From positions 1 to 61,956 of the forward strand of contig JAUCBJ010001624.1 of NCBI GenBank assembly GCA_032718475.1: a DNA stretch of 61,956 bases. The letters run 5' to 3'. A model generated the notes under the pieces. That model worked only from the letters and a program-made list of their open reading frames with translations. It was not told where the DNA came from and searched no databases. This stretch comes from Nemertoderma westbladi (lineage: Eukaryota; Xenacoelomorpha; Nemertodermatida; Nemertodermatidae). Shown one piece after another: positions 11,301 through 23,629 of the stretch. Position 1 is the stretch's first letter. Each line of letters begins with the position of its first letter. The position numbers and the translations under genes were made by a program.

Positions 11301-11824
11301 TCAGGACGTCAGTACATAGTTCCAAACGCAATGACAGAAATCGCTAAGTTAATATTATGTCTACAAATTACAGTAAGAGATACTGTAATTAGCAACCATG
11401 ATTGATTGTGGTTGTTTATACGTGGGTTGGTTACACTTCTAACGGTAGTGTATAAAACAAAGACCGCAGGCTGTATAAAAGGCAGAGTTTGAAAGACAAG
11501 TCATAGAAGTCAAGCTTCCTCCATTCGTATCTGTACAGAGTTCATTCCAAAGAAAAATGTGAATGATAAATCCAAAGGTTGAAGACATTTTTCATATTCC
11601 CCCTGCCTTGAAGCTGACCCATAGAGGACGCTTCGCCAATCCTGGTGATGTCTGGCAGAACGAAGTAATACTTAGTTACAGCCCGATGAACTAAAGGTGA
11701 TAACTTTGTCTAGGGTTGCGGATATTAGGCGGTTGCAGGTTTCGCGCTTGATGGTAATTTTAAATACCAACCAATCGTTCCATTTCCAGTCGCTCAGTTG
11801 TATACCATCCACGGCTTCGTTCCT

Positions 11825-13915
11825 GACAATAATCTTAACGTGTGATTAAGTCCGTGTGCAGTTAAATTGGAACTAATGACTTTCACAATTAGAACTACTG
11901 ACGCTTGGTTTAGAACTACTGACGTGTGATTAAGTCTGTGTGCAGTTAAATTGGAACTAATGACATTCACACTTAGAACTACTGACCCTTGGTTTAGAAC
12001 TACTGACGCGTGATTAAGTCCGTGTGCAGTTAAATTGGAACTAATGACATTCACACTTAGAACTACTGACCCTTGGTTTAGAACTACTGACGCGTGATTA
12101 AGTCCGTGTGCAGTTAAATTGGAACTAATGACCATCACAATTAGAACTACTGACCCTTGGTTTAGAACTACTGATGTGTGATTAAGTCCGTGTGCAGTTA
12201 AATTGGAACTAATGACATTCACACTTAGAACTACTGACCCTTGGTTTAGAACTACTGACGCGTGATTAAGTCCGTGTGCAGTTAATTTGGAACTAATGAC
12301 ATTCACACTTAGAACTACTGACCCTTGGTTTAGAACTACTGACGCGTGATTAAGTCCGTGTGCAGTTAAATTGGAACTAATGAAATTCACAATTAGAACT
12401 ACTGACGCTTTGATTATAACTATTGACGTATCCGGTTTAGAACTACTGTCGCTTGGTTTAGAACTACTGACGTGTGATTAAGTCCGTGTGCAGTTAAATT
12501 GGAACTAATGACATTCACACTTAGAACTACTGACCCTTGGTTTAGAACTACTGACGCGTGATTAAGTCCGTGTGCAGTTAAATTGGAACTAATGACATTC
12601 ACAATTAGAACTACTGACCCTTGGTTTAGAACTACTGATGTGTGATTAAGTCCGTGTGCAGTTAAATTGGAACTAATGACATTCACACTTAGAACTACTG
12701 ACCCTTGGTTTAGAACTACTGACGCGTGATTAAGTCCGTGTGCAGTTAAATTGGAACTAATGACATTCACACTTAGAACTACTGACCCTTGGTTTAGAAC
12801 TACTGACGCGTGATTAAGTCCGTGTGCAGTTAAATTGGAACTAATGACATTCACAATTAGAACTACTGACGCTTGGTTTAGAACTACTGACGTGTGATTA
12901 AGTCCGTGTGCAGTTAAATTGGAACTAATGACATTCACAATTAGAACTACTGACCCTTGGTTTAGAACTACTGACGCGTAATTAAGTCCGTGTGCAGTTA
13001 AATTGGAACTAATGACATTCACAATTAGAACTACTGACGCTTGGTTTAGAACTACTGACGTGTGATTACGTCTGTGTGCTATTAAATTGGAACTAATGAC
13101 ATTCACAATTAGAACTACTGACGCTTGGTTTAGAACTACTGACGTGTGATTACGTCTGTGTGCTATTAAATTGGAACTAATGACATTCACAATTAGAACT
13201 ACTGACGCTTGGTTTAGAACTACTGACATGTGATTAAGTCTGTGTGCTAGTTAAATTGGAACTAATGACATTCACAATTAGAACTACTGACCCTTGGTTT
13301 AGAACTACTGACGTGTGATTACGTCTGTGTGCTATTAAATTGGAACTAATGACATTCACAATTAGAACTACTGACTCTTGGTTTAGAACTACTGACGTGT
13401 GATTAAGTCTGTGTGGTATTAAATTGGAACTAATGACATTCACAATTAGACTACTGACTCTTTGATTAGAACTATTGACGTGTGATTAAGTCCGTGTGGT
13501 ATTAAATTGGAACTAATGACATTCACAATTAGAACTACTGACGCTTGGTTTAGAACTACTGACGTGTGATTACGTCTGTGTGCTAGTTAAATTGGAACTA
13601 ATGACATTCACAATTAGAACTACTGACTCTTGGTTTAGAACTACTGACGTGTGATTACGTCTGTGTGCTATTAAATTGGAACTAATGACATTCACAATTA
13701 GAACTACTGACTCTTGGTTTAGAACTACTGACGTGTGATTAAGTCTGTGTGGTATTAAATTGGAACTAATGACATTCACAATTAGACTACTGACTCTTTG
13801 ATTAGAACTATTGACGTGTGATTAAGTCCGTGTGGTATTAAATTGGAACTAATGACAATTAGAACTACTGACTCTTTGATTAGAACTATTGACGTACCCG
13901 GTTTAGAACAAATGG
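11825..13915. repeat. 84-bp tandem array
   Basis: About 25 copies of an 84-bp unit. Each unit has two TTAGAACTACTGAC boxes plus GTGTGATTAAGTCCGTGTG and TTAAATTGGAACTAATGAC. The first two thirds use CGCGTGATTAAGTCCG variants and the last third TGATTACGTCTG variants, so the array has higher-order structure; 13240-13560 and 13575-13870 are near-duplicate blocks. Because 84 is divisible by three, long minus-strand frames of 198 and 269 codons arise; they are an effect of the period, not genes. Confidence 0.95.
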
Positions 13916-14621
13916 TGGTTGGTTTAGAACTAAGAGTCTATTCCCATCGCCGGGGGATTCTTGTAGCTTGCCATCTCCGTTTTATAAAATGTTTCGCTCA
14001 GCTACCATGTTATTTGAAACAACGCCATTATTATATTAGTAAATATTGCAATATATAATATAAGACACCAGTTATACAGTTATACATCCTGACTTACCGG
14101 TACCTACTAGTACACCAGTACTGACATACCGGTACCTACTCTATACCCTATAACCCTGTAACCTACATACATCACCACCATAATCAATCAGACTCTAACA
14201 GTACCTACCTATTTAAGTAGGCCCTGATGTCACTATCATTGGGGGTAGGTAATGTTAAAAGCAAGGTCAGAGAGCCCATTAAAAGCAAGGTCAGAAAGCA
14301 CTCGAGGAATGTTTATGTGTATGAATTTTCAATGAATTTGGTGCGAAGTGTAATATATGGGTTGTATGCGTTATATTTTGTGACCCCAAAATGCCTCCTC
14401 ATTGCATCCTGGTACCCAAAATATCTCCTCATTTTTAAGCTTTGGAAATTCTTCCATAACAGATTTGGGTACCATAAAACTCAGATGAAATTCAGACTGT
14501 AATACTATATTATAGCAGTACAGTAGCAATGTGCAATATAAAATGCGGATGCCGATTATAGATAGATAGATACCTACGTTTGTCAAATAGGACTTTACTC
14601 AGTGATTCTGGAATGTGCAGA
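13916..14621. other. Spacer, no gene recognised
   Basis: Contains degenerate TACCGGTACCTACT repeats around 14095-14145 and a short direct repeat (AAAAGCAAGGTCAGA, twice at 14254-14296). No domain is recognised in the short frames. Confidence 0.4.
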
Positions 14622-14871
14622 CATGGCAAATAAAGAAATCCCTGTAGAATGGTGTTTTTCAGGTTGCATTAGTAATTCACGAACAGTTTACGATTGATGC
14701 ATGAATCGAGTTATGAAAAAGAAGACAATCCTAAACCCGGTGCATACCCATTGCAACCAGGTGGTAGCTTATCCGACATAAGGGATGCTTTGAAGCAAGT
14801 TGGTACTGCCATAGCTCTTAGATCGGTTCCGGTAATCTTTTCCAGCCAACGCCGTATTTGTAATGAATGAG
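14622..14871 (+). pseudogene. Unrecognised short coding remnant
   Basis: ATG at 14622 opens MANKEIPVEWCFSGCISNS. After a stop and a one-base shift, the frame from about 14700 reads HESSYEKEDNPKPGAYPLQP, then GGSLSDIRDALKQVG, to a TGA at 14869-14871. The second part has balanced, protein-like composition with no low complexity. I do not recognise the family; it may be a transposon or gene relic. Confidence 0.3.
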
Positions 14872-15539
14872 GCTGTAAAATTTAATATAGAATAATGAGT
14901 TAATAATAGAACAATGAGTTATATAACCGAGTAGCTGTATAACAGAAACAGTCCTACTTAATTAATCTAATGTTAAGTAAGTGCAAGGGATACTAATGAA
15001 TGAATATTATCATTCGAATAAATACTTTCTTTCCTGTAACATGATTTCACATTTCTAAAAATGTAGCTTCCAAAACAGTCTTCTACTTCAAGCTAACGGA
15101 GTATGCTTAAAAAGTTATTTTTAAGCTACAGTAGTTGTTGCAGGTATTTTTATTTCCCTATAGGCCTATTTGCCAAATTTGGAAATATTAAAACCTGACT
15201 TTAGTCCTAGTTATACAGATGTTTCACCATGATACGCTTACTTTAGAATGGAGCCACTCTGTGAGGACATTTCATTGGAATATGTATACGTCATCAGGGG
15301 TGGGCAGATGTATTTTATATCCACTCTCAAATTCTTCAATCGCTATCAATCTAAGTTATAATATAAATAGTAAATAGATTTATTTATTCATTACCAGCAT
15401 TTAATATATATTCATGTCTATATAGTACTTTAAGACTACTTAGTTGTTATATAAAAGTTATCCAAAAGTTGCATTTAAAGCTATTAATTAAAAACTCCTA
15501 AAAAAATATAATAATTCGTAATACTGTATTATGAATAAT

Positions 15540-15915
15540 TAAGTTTATTGCGAGAGATAATTTACAGAAAATAATAAGTATACAAAAGTGTGATAAAATA
15601 GAGAAATGTGATCAATAATGTCTGGATCACATCTAAGGTCTATCACATCTATCATCCAAGGTCTACTAAATAACAGGTCATGCAGCGAAGGGAATTGCTG
15701 AAATTAGAATGGGCCGATGTTTTCCCTATTCATGGCTCTATTTTCATAATAATTACTTAGAAACTTCTTATATTGTATGCTACTTTTGTTAGGTGGATAA
15801 TGATGACTAGGGTTCATAGCAATGTATTAAAATGTCTTCCTGGAATATCTATATTATTGTTGTCATGGTAACCGGGAGCAAAGTTAAAATTTGGAGCGCC
15901 TGTAATTCAAGTCGA
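15540..15915 (+). repeat. Dispersed repeat copy A (inverted partner at 24290-24690)
   Basis: Shares AATTAAGTTTATTGCGAGA, GTACAAAAGTGTG-like text, AACAGGTCATGCAG, GGGCCGATSTTTTCCCTAT and GTTCATAGCAATGTA, in the same order, with the reverse complement of 24290-24690. Similarity looks like roughly three bases in four, with small indels. No coding sequence. The two copies face each other across about 8.4 kb. Confidence 0.8.
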
Positions 15916-16251
15916 CGAGGGATTCTGTTGAGATTTGGTAGGTGAGTAAAAGGAATAAAAGTCTATCAAAATATTTTACATTCATTTTTTTTCAATCCCG
16001 TATTCATGGTGAATGATATTACGATAATGCCAGTGACTATTATTAAAATAACTGGACAAACTGAAAAATGCACTGGTCTCATAGAGGCACGGCATTGGAT
16101 CACCAAAGGATGTATCATTTTATTTTTAAAGGGGTATTCTGCTGAAAATATGACCAATGATACTGACAGTAGGAATAGCAAAGCAAAACTTACTATAGGA
16201 TCTTTTATCTTTATTTTAAATGCCATGGGTATTCAAGCAGGAGTGACCAGA

Positions 16252-17045
16252 TACTACTAGGATTGGCATGCTGCATTGCAGCTGCATTTTTAAGAATGCT
16301 GTGCCGGCTTGTCAACAAAATTGCACCGCCACAACTCCCTATCACCCATGACATTTGCCAGATCATCCGCATCTTTAAGGCCAGTGTCCTTTAAGATGCG
16401 TCTCAAGAAAGTCATGGGCTGTCCACCATGCTTATTCACTCCATGAGGCTGCCAAAGTACAAGATTATGCACTGGCTGGTCCTCACGGCGAAAGCAATGT
16501 CCTGCAAAGCGGAGGCGATTTTGTTCTAGTGTCAAGCTTGGGGGAACCAATGAGACACCTCCAATGTTATATAGTGTCTGGTTGGAGATGTGTGCATTGT
16601 ACTTGACACAATGTACCCGGCGTAGCATTCTTGTGAATGTGCCATCCAGAGATTTGGTGTCCTCAGCAGTTAGAGCCCAGCATGGACTCCCGTAGAGGAG
16701 TACTGGAACTACTGCTGCTCTAAATAATCGGACCTTAAGTTTCCGATTAATTCTAGGTGACTTCCAAATCCTGGAAAGCCTATTCAAGGCTGCCCATGCC
16801 TTTCCCTTACGTATTCGAAGGTCCTCACCTGACTTTCGGATCCATGATTCCAGGTAACAGAAGTCGTCCACATGCTCAAGCATACCATCCTTTGAGCTTA
16901 TGCTCATCCGATCAGAGACTTGCTGAGGACTTTCAAAGTTAACTGTCAGAATTTTGGTCTTTCTGGAGTTAATATAAAGACCAACACTAGAAGCAGCATG
17001 TTCTAATGAGCTGAGGAGCCGCTGGGCTCCCTCTAATGATTCTGT
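16252..17045 (-). mobile_element. RTE-like LINE, 5'-truncated copy 1
   Basis: The minus-strand frame 16907-16290 encodes the C-terminal part of a non-LTR reverse transcriptase: LLYGSPCWALTAEDTKSLDG, RMLRRVHCVKYNAHISNQTL and RFAGHCFRREDQPVHNLVLW. It ends in CAQHS-stop followed by a GCAGCTGCAATGCAGCATGC tail and a short (TAG)n end, the tail type of RTE-clade elements. About 90% identical to the copy at 20395-22085 by eye. The endonuclease and most of the RT are missing. Confidence 0.85.
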
Positions 17046-17816
17046 GACCAGATAGAGGATTTGTTAAGGGTATGTGATGTTATTTGTATTCAGGAGCATT
17101 GGTTGGATGCTATGGAACTTGACAATATGGCCAAAGTGTCATTTAACAAAAACTTTGAACTCATCTACTCAACTAACGATTTGATAAATAACTCAAACAG
17201 GGTTAGAGGTGCTGGAGGGGTAGCTCTGGAATTTCGTAAAGGTATAATGCATGATTAGGCTAAGGTTGCCTCGGGAGATGATATCTTTGGAATAATCGCC
17301 AACACTGTTCATGTTCGAGTCCTACTACTTTCGTGCCAGACTCAAAAAAAATGCATTCAATTATATAATGAGTTTCTTGGTCGGTTACTTGCTTTAATTG
17401 CCTTGTACTCGCAATCCCTATTATTATGACGGATGCAAATGTAGATTTAGGACCTGATCAGAAGCCACATTTCCATAGACTCGATGCAGAAACAACAACA
17501 GCAGAAAGAGCACTATCACCGAACATTAGATGAATGTCTCACAGGGATGGTAGCTGTCACCATTGACACAATAAATGACATCGACATCATGTCTTTACAT
17601 TATGTGCCAATTCGATATCAGATCGCCCTTTGACAAAATTGACCACATAATTCTCTTTGAGAAGCTATCACGATTAATAAACCCATTCATATGTCGCATG
17701 CTTTTGCATTAGTACAACATTGCCATGGTTTATCTCAAGTTTGGTAATCTGATCAATGAGAACGGTATAGGCATGCCTAAAGGGATTATGCAGGGTTCAT
17801 TACTGTCACCATGTTT
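17046..17816 (+). mobile_element. CR1/L2-like LINE, left half (split by hAT)
   Basis: 17061-17258 encodes an APE-type endonuclease start (CDVICIQEHWLDAM, later GAGGVALEFRKG). Frames near 17620-17816 encode RT motifs: DKIDHIILFEKLS and GMPKGIMQGSLLSPC. The reading resumes after the hAT element at 22984 with the YADD box. Many stops and shifts: a relic. Confidence 0.75.
17809..17816. repeat. Target-site duplication of the hAT element, left copy
   Basis: CCATGTTT here is repeated exactly at 22976-22983. Eight bases is the hAT duplication length. Confidence 0.85.
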
Positions 17817-18286
17817 ATGAGTCGAGTAGAATTACATTTTTACCGGAACCGGAATGAGACCAATTTTATCGGAACTGGAATTTTTTTTACAAAAAGTTCA
17901 ATACAGTCAAACTTGAAATTTATGAGATAGAAACTTGATAGAAACTTAAAACAATGAGAACAGAAAAACGACACATTTTTCAGTAAGCTTAATTCAGTTT
18001 AGTTTAGTTGAGTCAAAAGTTTAATGATGTTAGTTTTAATTAGAGTTCTATCTGAACATTCAGATGATTGTATATATAATCAATTCGAAGCCAACAAAGT
18101 CAGAATCAAAGTCTGTATCTGAACATTCAGATGATAAGTATTGAACAATGGAATCATGTTCTAGATCGGCTGACTCATCTTTGCCCCTGCCATTGTTGAT
18201 CATGAACTCCTCAGATTCACGAGTTTGACTGGTTCCAACAGTATCGACAGTTTTTGGAGGAGTTGGCAGATCGATACTATTAAAGC

Positions 18287-21200
18287 CTATATAGCTCTTA
18301 GGTTATGTTTGATGAAGAGTAACTTGTGAACATTACTTGGTTTTAAACTATATCGATCAAATGTAATGTTACTGGCAGTTTTAAATTCTTGTTCTAAAGC
18401 AACCGAGCCGATAGGTGACTGTAAGCTGCGATGTGCTAGTTTGCACAGTCCATTGTATGTGGGATCTGATTCCTTCCCCTTCCAAAAATCTAGAGGATTA
18501 GTGTTATAATTGAGTTTCTTGGCTTTAAGGTAGCTTATCACCATTTCTCTGGCTACCAGTTGAATACATGCTTCCGTTCTAACTCTTTCAGTTCCAAGGT
18601 TGTTACTAGTCGTACCTCTACTACTAGCATCTGGTTGAAAGGATTGACTTTGTCAACTAGTGACAAACATCACCCAGGTGCTTTCATTAGAACCACTGCT
18701 ATCCCTATCAAAAACATTATTATCACTGCTATCGCTGTTATCAGTCATTTCACAGTTGTGCTGCTGTTGCTCTTGTAATATTATATGAACTTGACTGATT
18801 AGAAGTTCCTTGGCAACATTAGCCTTGTCTCTGTCAGAATAGACACCGTCTTTAAATCGTGGACCCAATAGAGTAGGAATGGTAAAATCCTGACATGATT
18901 CAACATCGACAAAATGGTCATGTGTATCTCTACACGTGTGTCTCTTAATAAAGTTTATGAGTTCCCGTTTCAGGCCGACACAACCACTACAGTACATCTA
19001 CCACTATGGTGCTCCACATCACATTCTTGTAATGTGCTTAGAAGAAAGGTGATGTTTGGGATTACTTCTGGGATGCAGGAATCTTCACATTCACTTCGCA
19101 GGATTACATCTGCAGGTATCTTTAATAACTTGATCATCCTTTGTAGTGTATCCCACTTTCCCCCTGATAGTGGAGCACTTTTACCTGCATCACTCAACAC
19201 CCTAATCACCATGTTCTTATCCTCCTGAAATCGCTGTAACATCTGATGAGTACTGTTCCATCGAGTCTTGGAGTCTATCAGCAAGATCCGTTCCTGTTTC
19301 TTTTCTAACCGTTGAGCTTACTTCAAATGGCTCACCAATTTCACACTCTTGCGGAATGATTTAACCGTCTTTCTTACCTTCCTAATAATCCGCAGACAAC
19401 CAGGTTGGGAGTTTAATGCATGTTTCACCACTAGATGAATATTGTGGGAGAAACAACCGTGATTTTGCCAACCATTGGCATCTAAACCATTGACTAAATT
19501 CAGTGCGTTATCTCTTATAAACATGTGCAGTTTGTCAGTTAGATTCCAGTCATCTAGGCAGTCTGCTAGAGTTTCTGCAACGCGAACCGCATTATACACC
19601 CTAGGAAATGGTCAGCACTGAAGGACAATCGACAAACTTATATAAGGATCCATTCTCTTTGAAGACCAAATATCAGTGGTTGCAGTAAATGATTCAACCT
19701 GCTCTTCCAAACAGATAATGCACTTTGCTATGGACTCTACTGTACATTACAGTACAGTACATAAACACAGCACATGCTGAAATTCGCTTGGAACTTTATA
19801 ACAGGGATTCAGTTTGGCTATAAATTTGATAAATTGTTCATTTTGGACCATGGTGTATGGCTTGCTGAGTAGCATCACACATCCATTCTAAAAGTAAATT
19901 ATTGAGTACAGATTGGTCTATCCTAACCTTTGGATATTTCTCTTTACGTACAAATATTTAATCAATCTTGGCTTGTTTTAATGGGTATATTGGTATGATA
20001 TCCATTTCAACTTCCCCATCTCTACCCCCTACTGCAACTGCAGGTTTGTTTAGAACATCATTTGTACGAACAGTGGCATGTTAGGCAAAAACTAGGCTAC
20101 AGACAGTCCTCTGATAAAATTTAACAATTATTGTAAATTTTTTTTAAAAGTACTGGTAGTCTACTATCTACCCTGCTAGGCCTAAAGTACATCTTCACCA
20201 CAATTGATTTCAGTTCAGTAATTTCAGTTTCAGAGTTAAGCACTGCTAGGCCTAAATCAGTAATTGGTATAGGCATTGGCTACAGAAAATAGGCCTATTT
20301 ATTCATGCTTCAATAAAATATTCCAAACAGACCTGCAGGTGTACCACTGCTTCTGTTACCATCATTGCTGGGATGGTTACCAGTACCCATCCCAGTAGTA
20401 GTAGGCTACTACTACTACTACTACTACTACTACTAGGACCGGCATGCTGCATTGGAGCTGCATTTTTAAGAATGCTGTGCCAGCTTATAGTCAAAATTGC
20501 ACCGCCACAACTCCCTATCACCCATGACATTTGCTAGATCATCCGCATCTTCAAGGCCAGTGTCCTTTAAGATGCGTCTCAAGAAAGTCATGGACTGTCC
20601 ACCATGCTTATTCACTCCATGAGGCTGCCAAAGTACAAGATTATGCACTGGCTGGTCCTCACGGCAAAAGCAATGTCCTGCAAAGCGGAGGCGATTTTGT
20701 TCTAGTGTCAAGCTTGGGGGAACCAATGAGACACCTCCAATTTTATATAGTGTCTGGTTGGAGATGTGTGCATTGTACTTGACACAATGAACCCGGCGTA
20801 GCATTCTTGTGAATGTGCCATCCAGAGATTTGGTGTCCTCAGCAGTTAGAGCCCAGCATGGACTCCCATAGAGGACTATTGGAACTACTGCTGCTCTAAA
20901 TAATCGTACCTTAAGTTTCCGATTTATTCTCGGTAACTTCCAAATCCTGGAAAGCCTATTCAAGGCTGCCCATGCCTTTCCCTTACGTATTCGAAGGTCC
21001 TCACCTGACTTCCGGATCCATGATCCCAGGTAACAGAAGTCATCCACATGCTCAAGCATACCATCTTTTGAGCTTATGCTCATCCGATCAGAGACTTGCT
21101 GAGGACTTTCAAAGTTAACTGTCAAAATTTTGGTCTTTCTGGAGTTAATAAAAAGACCAACACTAGTAGCAGCATGTTCTAATGAGCTGGGGAGCCATTG

Positions 21201-22341
21201 GGCTCCCTCTAGTGATTCTGAGAGTACTCCTAAGTCATCAGCAAAGTCTAGATCAGTTAGGTACTTGGCAGGATTTCCTCGACTTCCGGTGCCAGTAGGT
21301 GGAGTTATCATCACCCCATCATCATTATGATGATCTAAGGACATGCTTAGAACATAGTCAACAACAATTATGAACAAGAATGGTGCAAGTGTGTCCCCCT
21401 GGAGGACGCCCCGTAACACTTCAAATGGTTCTGTGTCACCTTCAACAGTAGACACAAATGTTGTCGAACCATCGTATACTGATCTGATTGCAGCAATAAA
21501 TTCATCAGGAATCCCATATAATGAAAGTATGCTGAACATACGTGAGCGAGAGACTGAATCAAAGGCCTTGAAGAAGTGAACAAAGATAACAGCCAGATGC
21601 CTGTCTTTCTTTTTTGATAACTCTTCAATTATCCTTCTAAGTGCCAAAATGGGCTCCATTGTCCCACGACCTTTACGGAACCCATTCTGATTTCCACGGA
21701 GCAGTCTCTCAATGGGATCCCTGATGCGATTTAATAGAATTCTATTGTATAGCTTTGCAGCAATCGAGATCAATGAGATTCCCCGAAAAGAACCATAGAG
21801 TGTTAGGTTGCCCTTCTTGGGAACTGGCACCAACTTATTTGTTTTCATTTCTTGTGGGACTCTTGTTGTTCGGTACATGTCTACTATGATGGGACAGATG
21901 AGCTTTAAACACTCAGGTATTTTAAAGACCTCAGGGGGAACACCATCTACTCCACTGGCACGATTGGTCTTAATGCTCTTTGCAGCAGCCTTCACTTCTG
22001 CAAAGGAGATATCACCAATGGGAATATCTGGGAGTACAGACTCAGACACCTTTACTTCCATAAAGTTATCAGGCAAAGTAAATAGATAACGTGACTTGCT
22101 TGCTCCTTTGCTAATTGTTTATTTTTCTTATCTGAATCTTGCTTGTCCCTTGCTTCCTTGTAATGCTCGAGTGATGGATTTTTAAATGAGTCATTGGTAC
22201 AGAATTCGAATAATCTGTGGATTTCATACCAGGGGAAGATCGGGCATTGCAGCCACTTACTAAACAAATAGCTTTTGAGTCATCCTTTTCATCAACTCTG
22301 AAATAGTTCCAAACTACCAACACACGTGCATTCCCAGACAT
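18287..22341 (-). pseudogene. hAT transposase, broken
   Basis: Read on the minus strand. 22341-22090 holds a BED-type zinc finger (VWNYFRVDEKDD, CLVSGC, then HLKIHH), with one shift between frames. The LINE then intervenes. After it, 20100-18653 carries core pieces in several frames (DKLHMFIRDNALNLVNGLDA at 19545, SKTRWNSTHQMLQRFQEDKN at 19270). 18544-18287 is the hATC dimerisation domain (NPLDFWKGKE, YNGLCKLAHRSLQSPIGSVA, LEQEF). Frame changes and stops rule out activity. The family cuts and pastes DNA with an RNase H-like core. Confidence 0.85.
20395..22085 (-). mobile_element. RTE-like LINE copy 2 inside the hAT transposase
   Basis: The longest copy here, with a 536-codon open frame 22076-20466 covering most of the RT: FRGISLISIAAKLYNRILL, RKGRGTMEPI, DFADDLGVLSES (catalytic FADD box) and the C-terminal RMLRRVHCVKYNAHISNQTL. 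The 5' endonuclease is absent (truncated insertion). Motif A reads VHFFKAFDSV where copy 4 at 29130 has VDFFKAFDSV, so the catalytic Asp is His. The 3' end is a (TAG)n run, seen as (CTA)n at 20398-20436. The open frame suggests a relatively young insertion. Confidence 0.9.
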
Positions 22342-22983
22342 ATTTCAGGTTGATGATACGGTGGGTGGGATAGCTGGATGGTAAAATTCTGAATTTACTT
22401 CTATAGGCCTACTGAAAGACTACCGGTAAGCTGTTATCATATTTAGATTTTCACTTTTAGTTTTACACAAGCTGTTGCAGTGTTGCACCATGAGCGGTAA
22501 ATTCAAATACAGTAGAACATTTACAATAAAAAGAATACAGGTAGCTAGCTAGCTTACTTTAGTCGTCCAGTATTGTGTTTTGTAAAACTGTTTATTAAAT
22601 GGTCAAAGACAGGCTCACAAAAATATTTGTTGTGTGAGCTGGCAACACGCATCCACCTTTAACCCTTATTGGGGTGGGGTGAGTCAGTGCAGTGTACGTT
22701 TTTCAATTTTGTAATCAAATGCCACTCCCTGCCCTATTTATATTATAAATTAAAACTGTGCATCAATTGACTAAACATATAAATAATTAAATCATCATTT
22801 TCAGCTATAATTCTGAAAAAAATGAGATGTTTGTGTAAAAATGCAATTAATCTCACTTACTTTAAAATTTATAATTCCGGTATACCAATTCCTGTTCCGG
22901 TAACTGGAACCGGAACTGCCAATTCCGGTTGGAACCGGAACAGGAACCGGAACCAGAATTCCGCTCGACTTCTAACCATGTTT

Positions 22984-23345
22984 GTTCAATTTCTATACTA
23001 GGTGTACTACTGTAGCGTCATGCATGCACTAATTGAATCGGGACTTGGGTGCGTGATCAATGATATTAGGACTGGCTGCATCATGTATGCGGATGACGTA
23101 ATTTTATTAGCCACAACTAAACAGGACATGGAACATGTCAACTATACTGAATTTGGAACTTAAAAAAGTTACAACTAATGATTGAGCCATCAAAATGCCA
23201 TTGGATGTATAGTGAAATAAATAGTCATACTTATATCCGATGCTTCCTTTGCATTAATGGACAGCTAATACCCGAAAATCAGACAATCGAGTTCCTATGA
23301 TGTACTCTATCATCCAATAAGACCAGCCCACACGCTTATGCAGAG
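22984..23345 (+). mobile_element. CR1/L2-like LINE, right half
   Basis: Continues 17046-17816 after the hAT element. A frame near 23050-23160 reads NDIRTGCIMYADDVILLATT, the RT catalytic YADD motif, followed by degraded text resembling the thumb region. It ends at the SINE. Confidence 0.75.
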
Positions 23346-23360
23346 TGTACTCAACACTGA

Positions 23361-23585
23361 GCGGGGTAGCTCAGTTGGTAGAGCACCGGGCCTACAATCT
23401 ATTGGTTGTAGGTTCAGCCCCGCCAGGGTCCACTCAGCCTTTCATCCACTGGGGTCGATAAAATGAGTACCAGTTAAATAACTGGGAGCAAATCATGGGA
23501 TAGGAGTAGCGCCCACCCCTACCCTCAGGTAGCAGCTATCGAAAGAGGAGCCTTCGGGTCGCCTCCGGCTTCGGCCGACTGTTAT
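23361..23585 (+). mobile_element. tRNA-derived SINE
   Basis: The head GCGGGGTAGCTCAGTTGGTA carries an A box and GGTTCAGCCCCGCC a B box, so RNA polymerase III could start here. The body includes CAGCCTTTCATCC and GGTCGATAAAATGAGTACC, a core found in SINEs of many marine invertebrates. The tail has GAAAGAGGAGCCTTCGGGTC. The anticodon arm does not fold properly, so it is not a tRNA gene. A second, headless copy lies at 28940-29075 on the other strand. Confidence 0.85.
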
Positions 23586-23629
23586 TTCTCATAGACAGGG
23601 CCTACGTCGACTTTTACATGTTGGAGTTT

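Larger units (their letters stand above)
17817..22975 (-). mobile_element. hAT DNA transposon, interrupted by a LINE
   Basis: Ends are imperfect inverted repeats: AGTCGAGTAGAATT at the left and AGTCGAGCGGAATT (complement of the right end), next to CCGGAACCGGAA-rich subterminal repeats on both sides. It is flanked by the 8-bp duplication CCATGTTT. It carries a decayed transposase on the minus strand and is split by the RTE-like LINE at 20395-22085. Confidence 0.88.

Noticed and set aside
11794-13779. Long minus-strand reading frames (198 and 269 codons) of SSVVLNQ-type repeats
   Set aside because: They follow from an 84-bp (3n) tandem period; start and stop positions vary with repeat variants and there is no non-repeat domain.
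15966-16260. Opposing 84-86 codon frames, the minus one with two hydrophobic stretches
   Set aside because: AT-rich DNA can give this by chance; no splice sites or family resemblance could be supported.
23361-23430. Possible tRNA gene
   Set aside because: A and B boxes are present but the anticodon arm does not fold and a SINE body follows.
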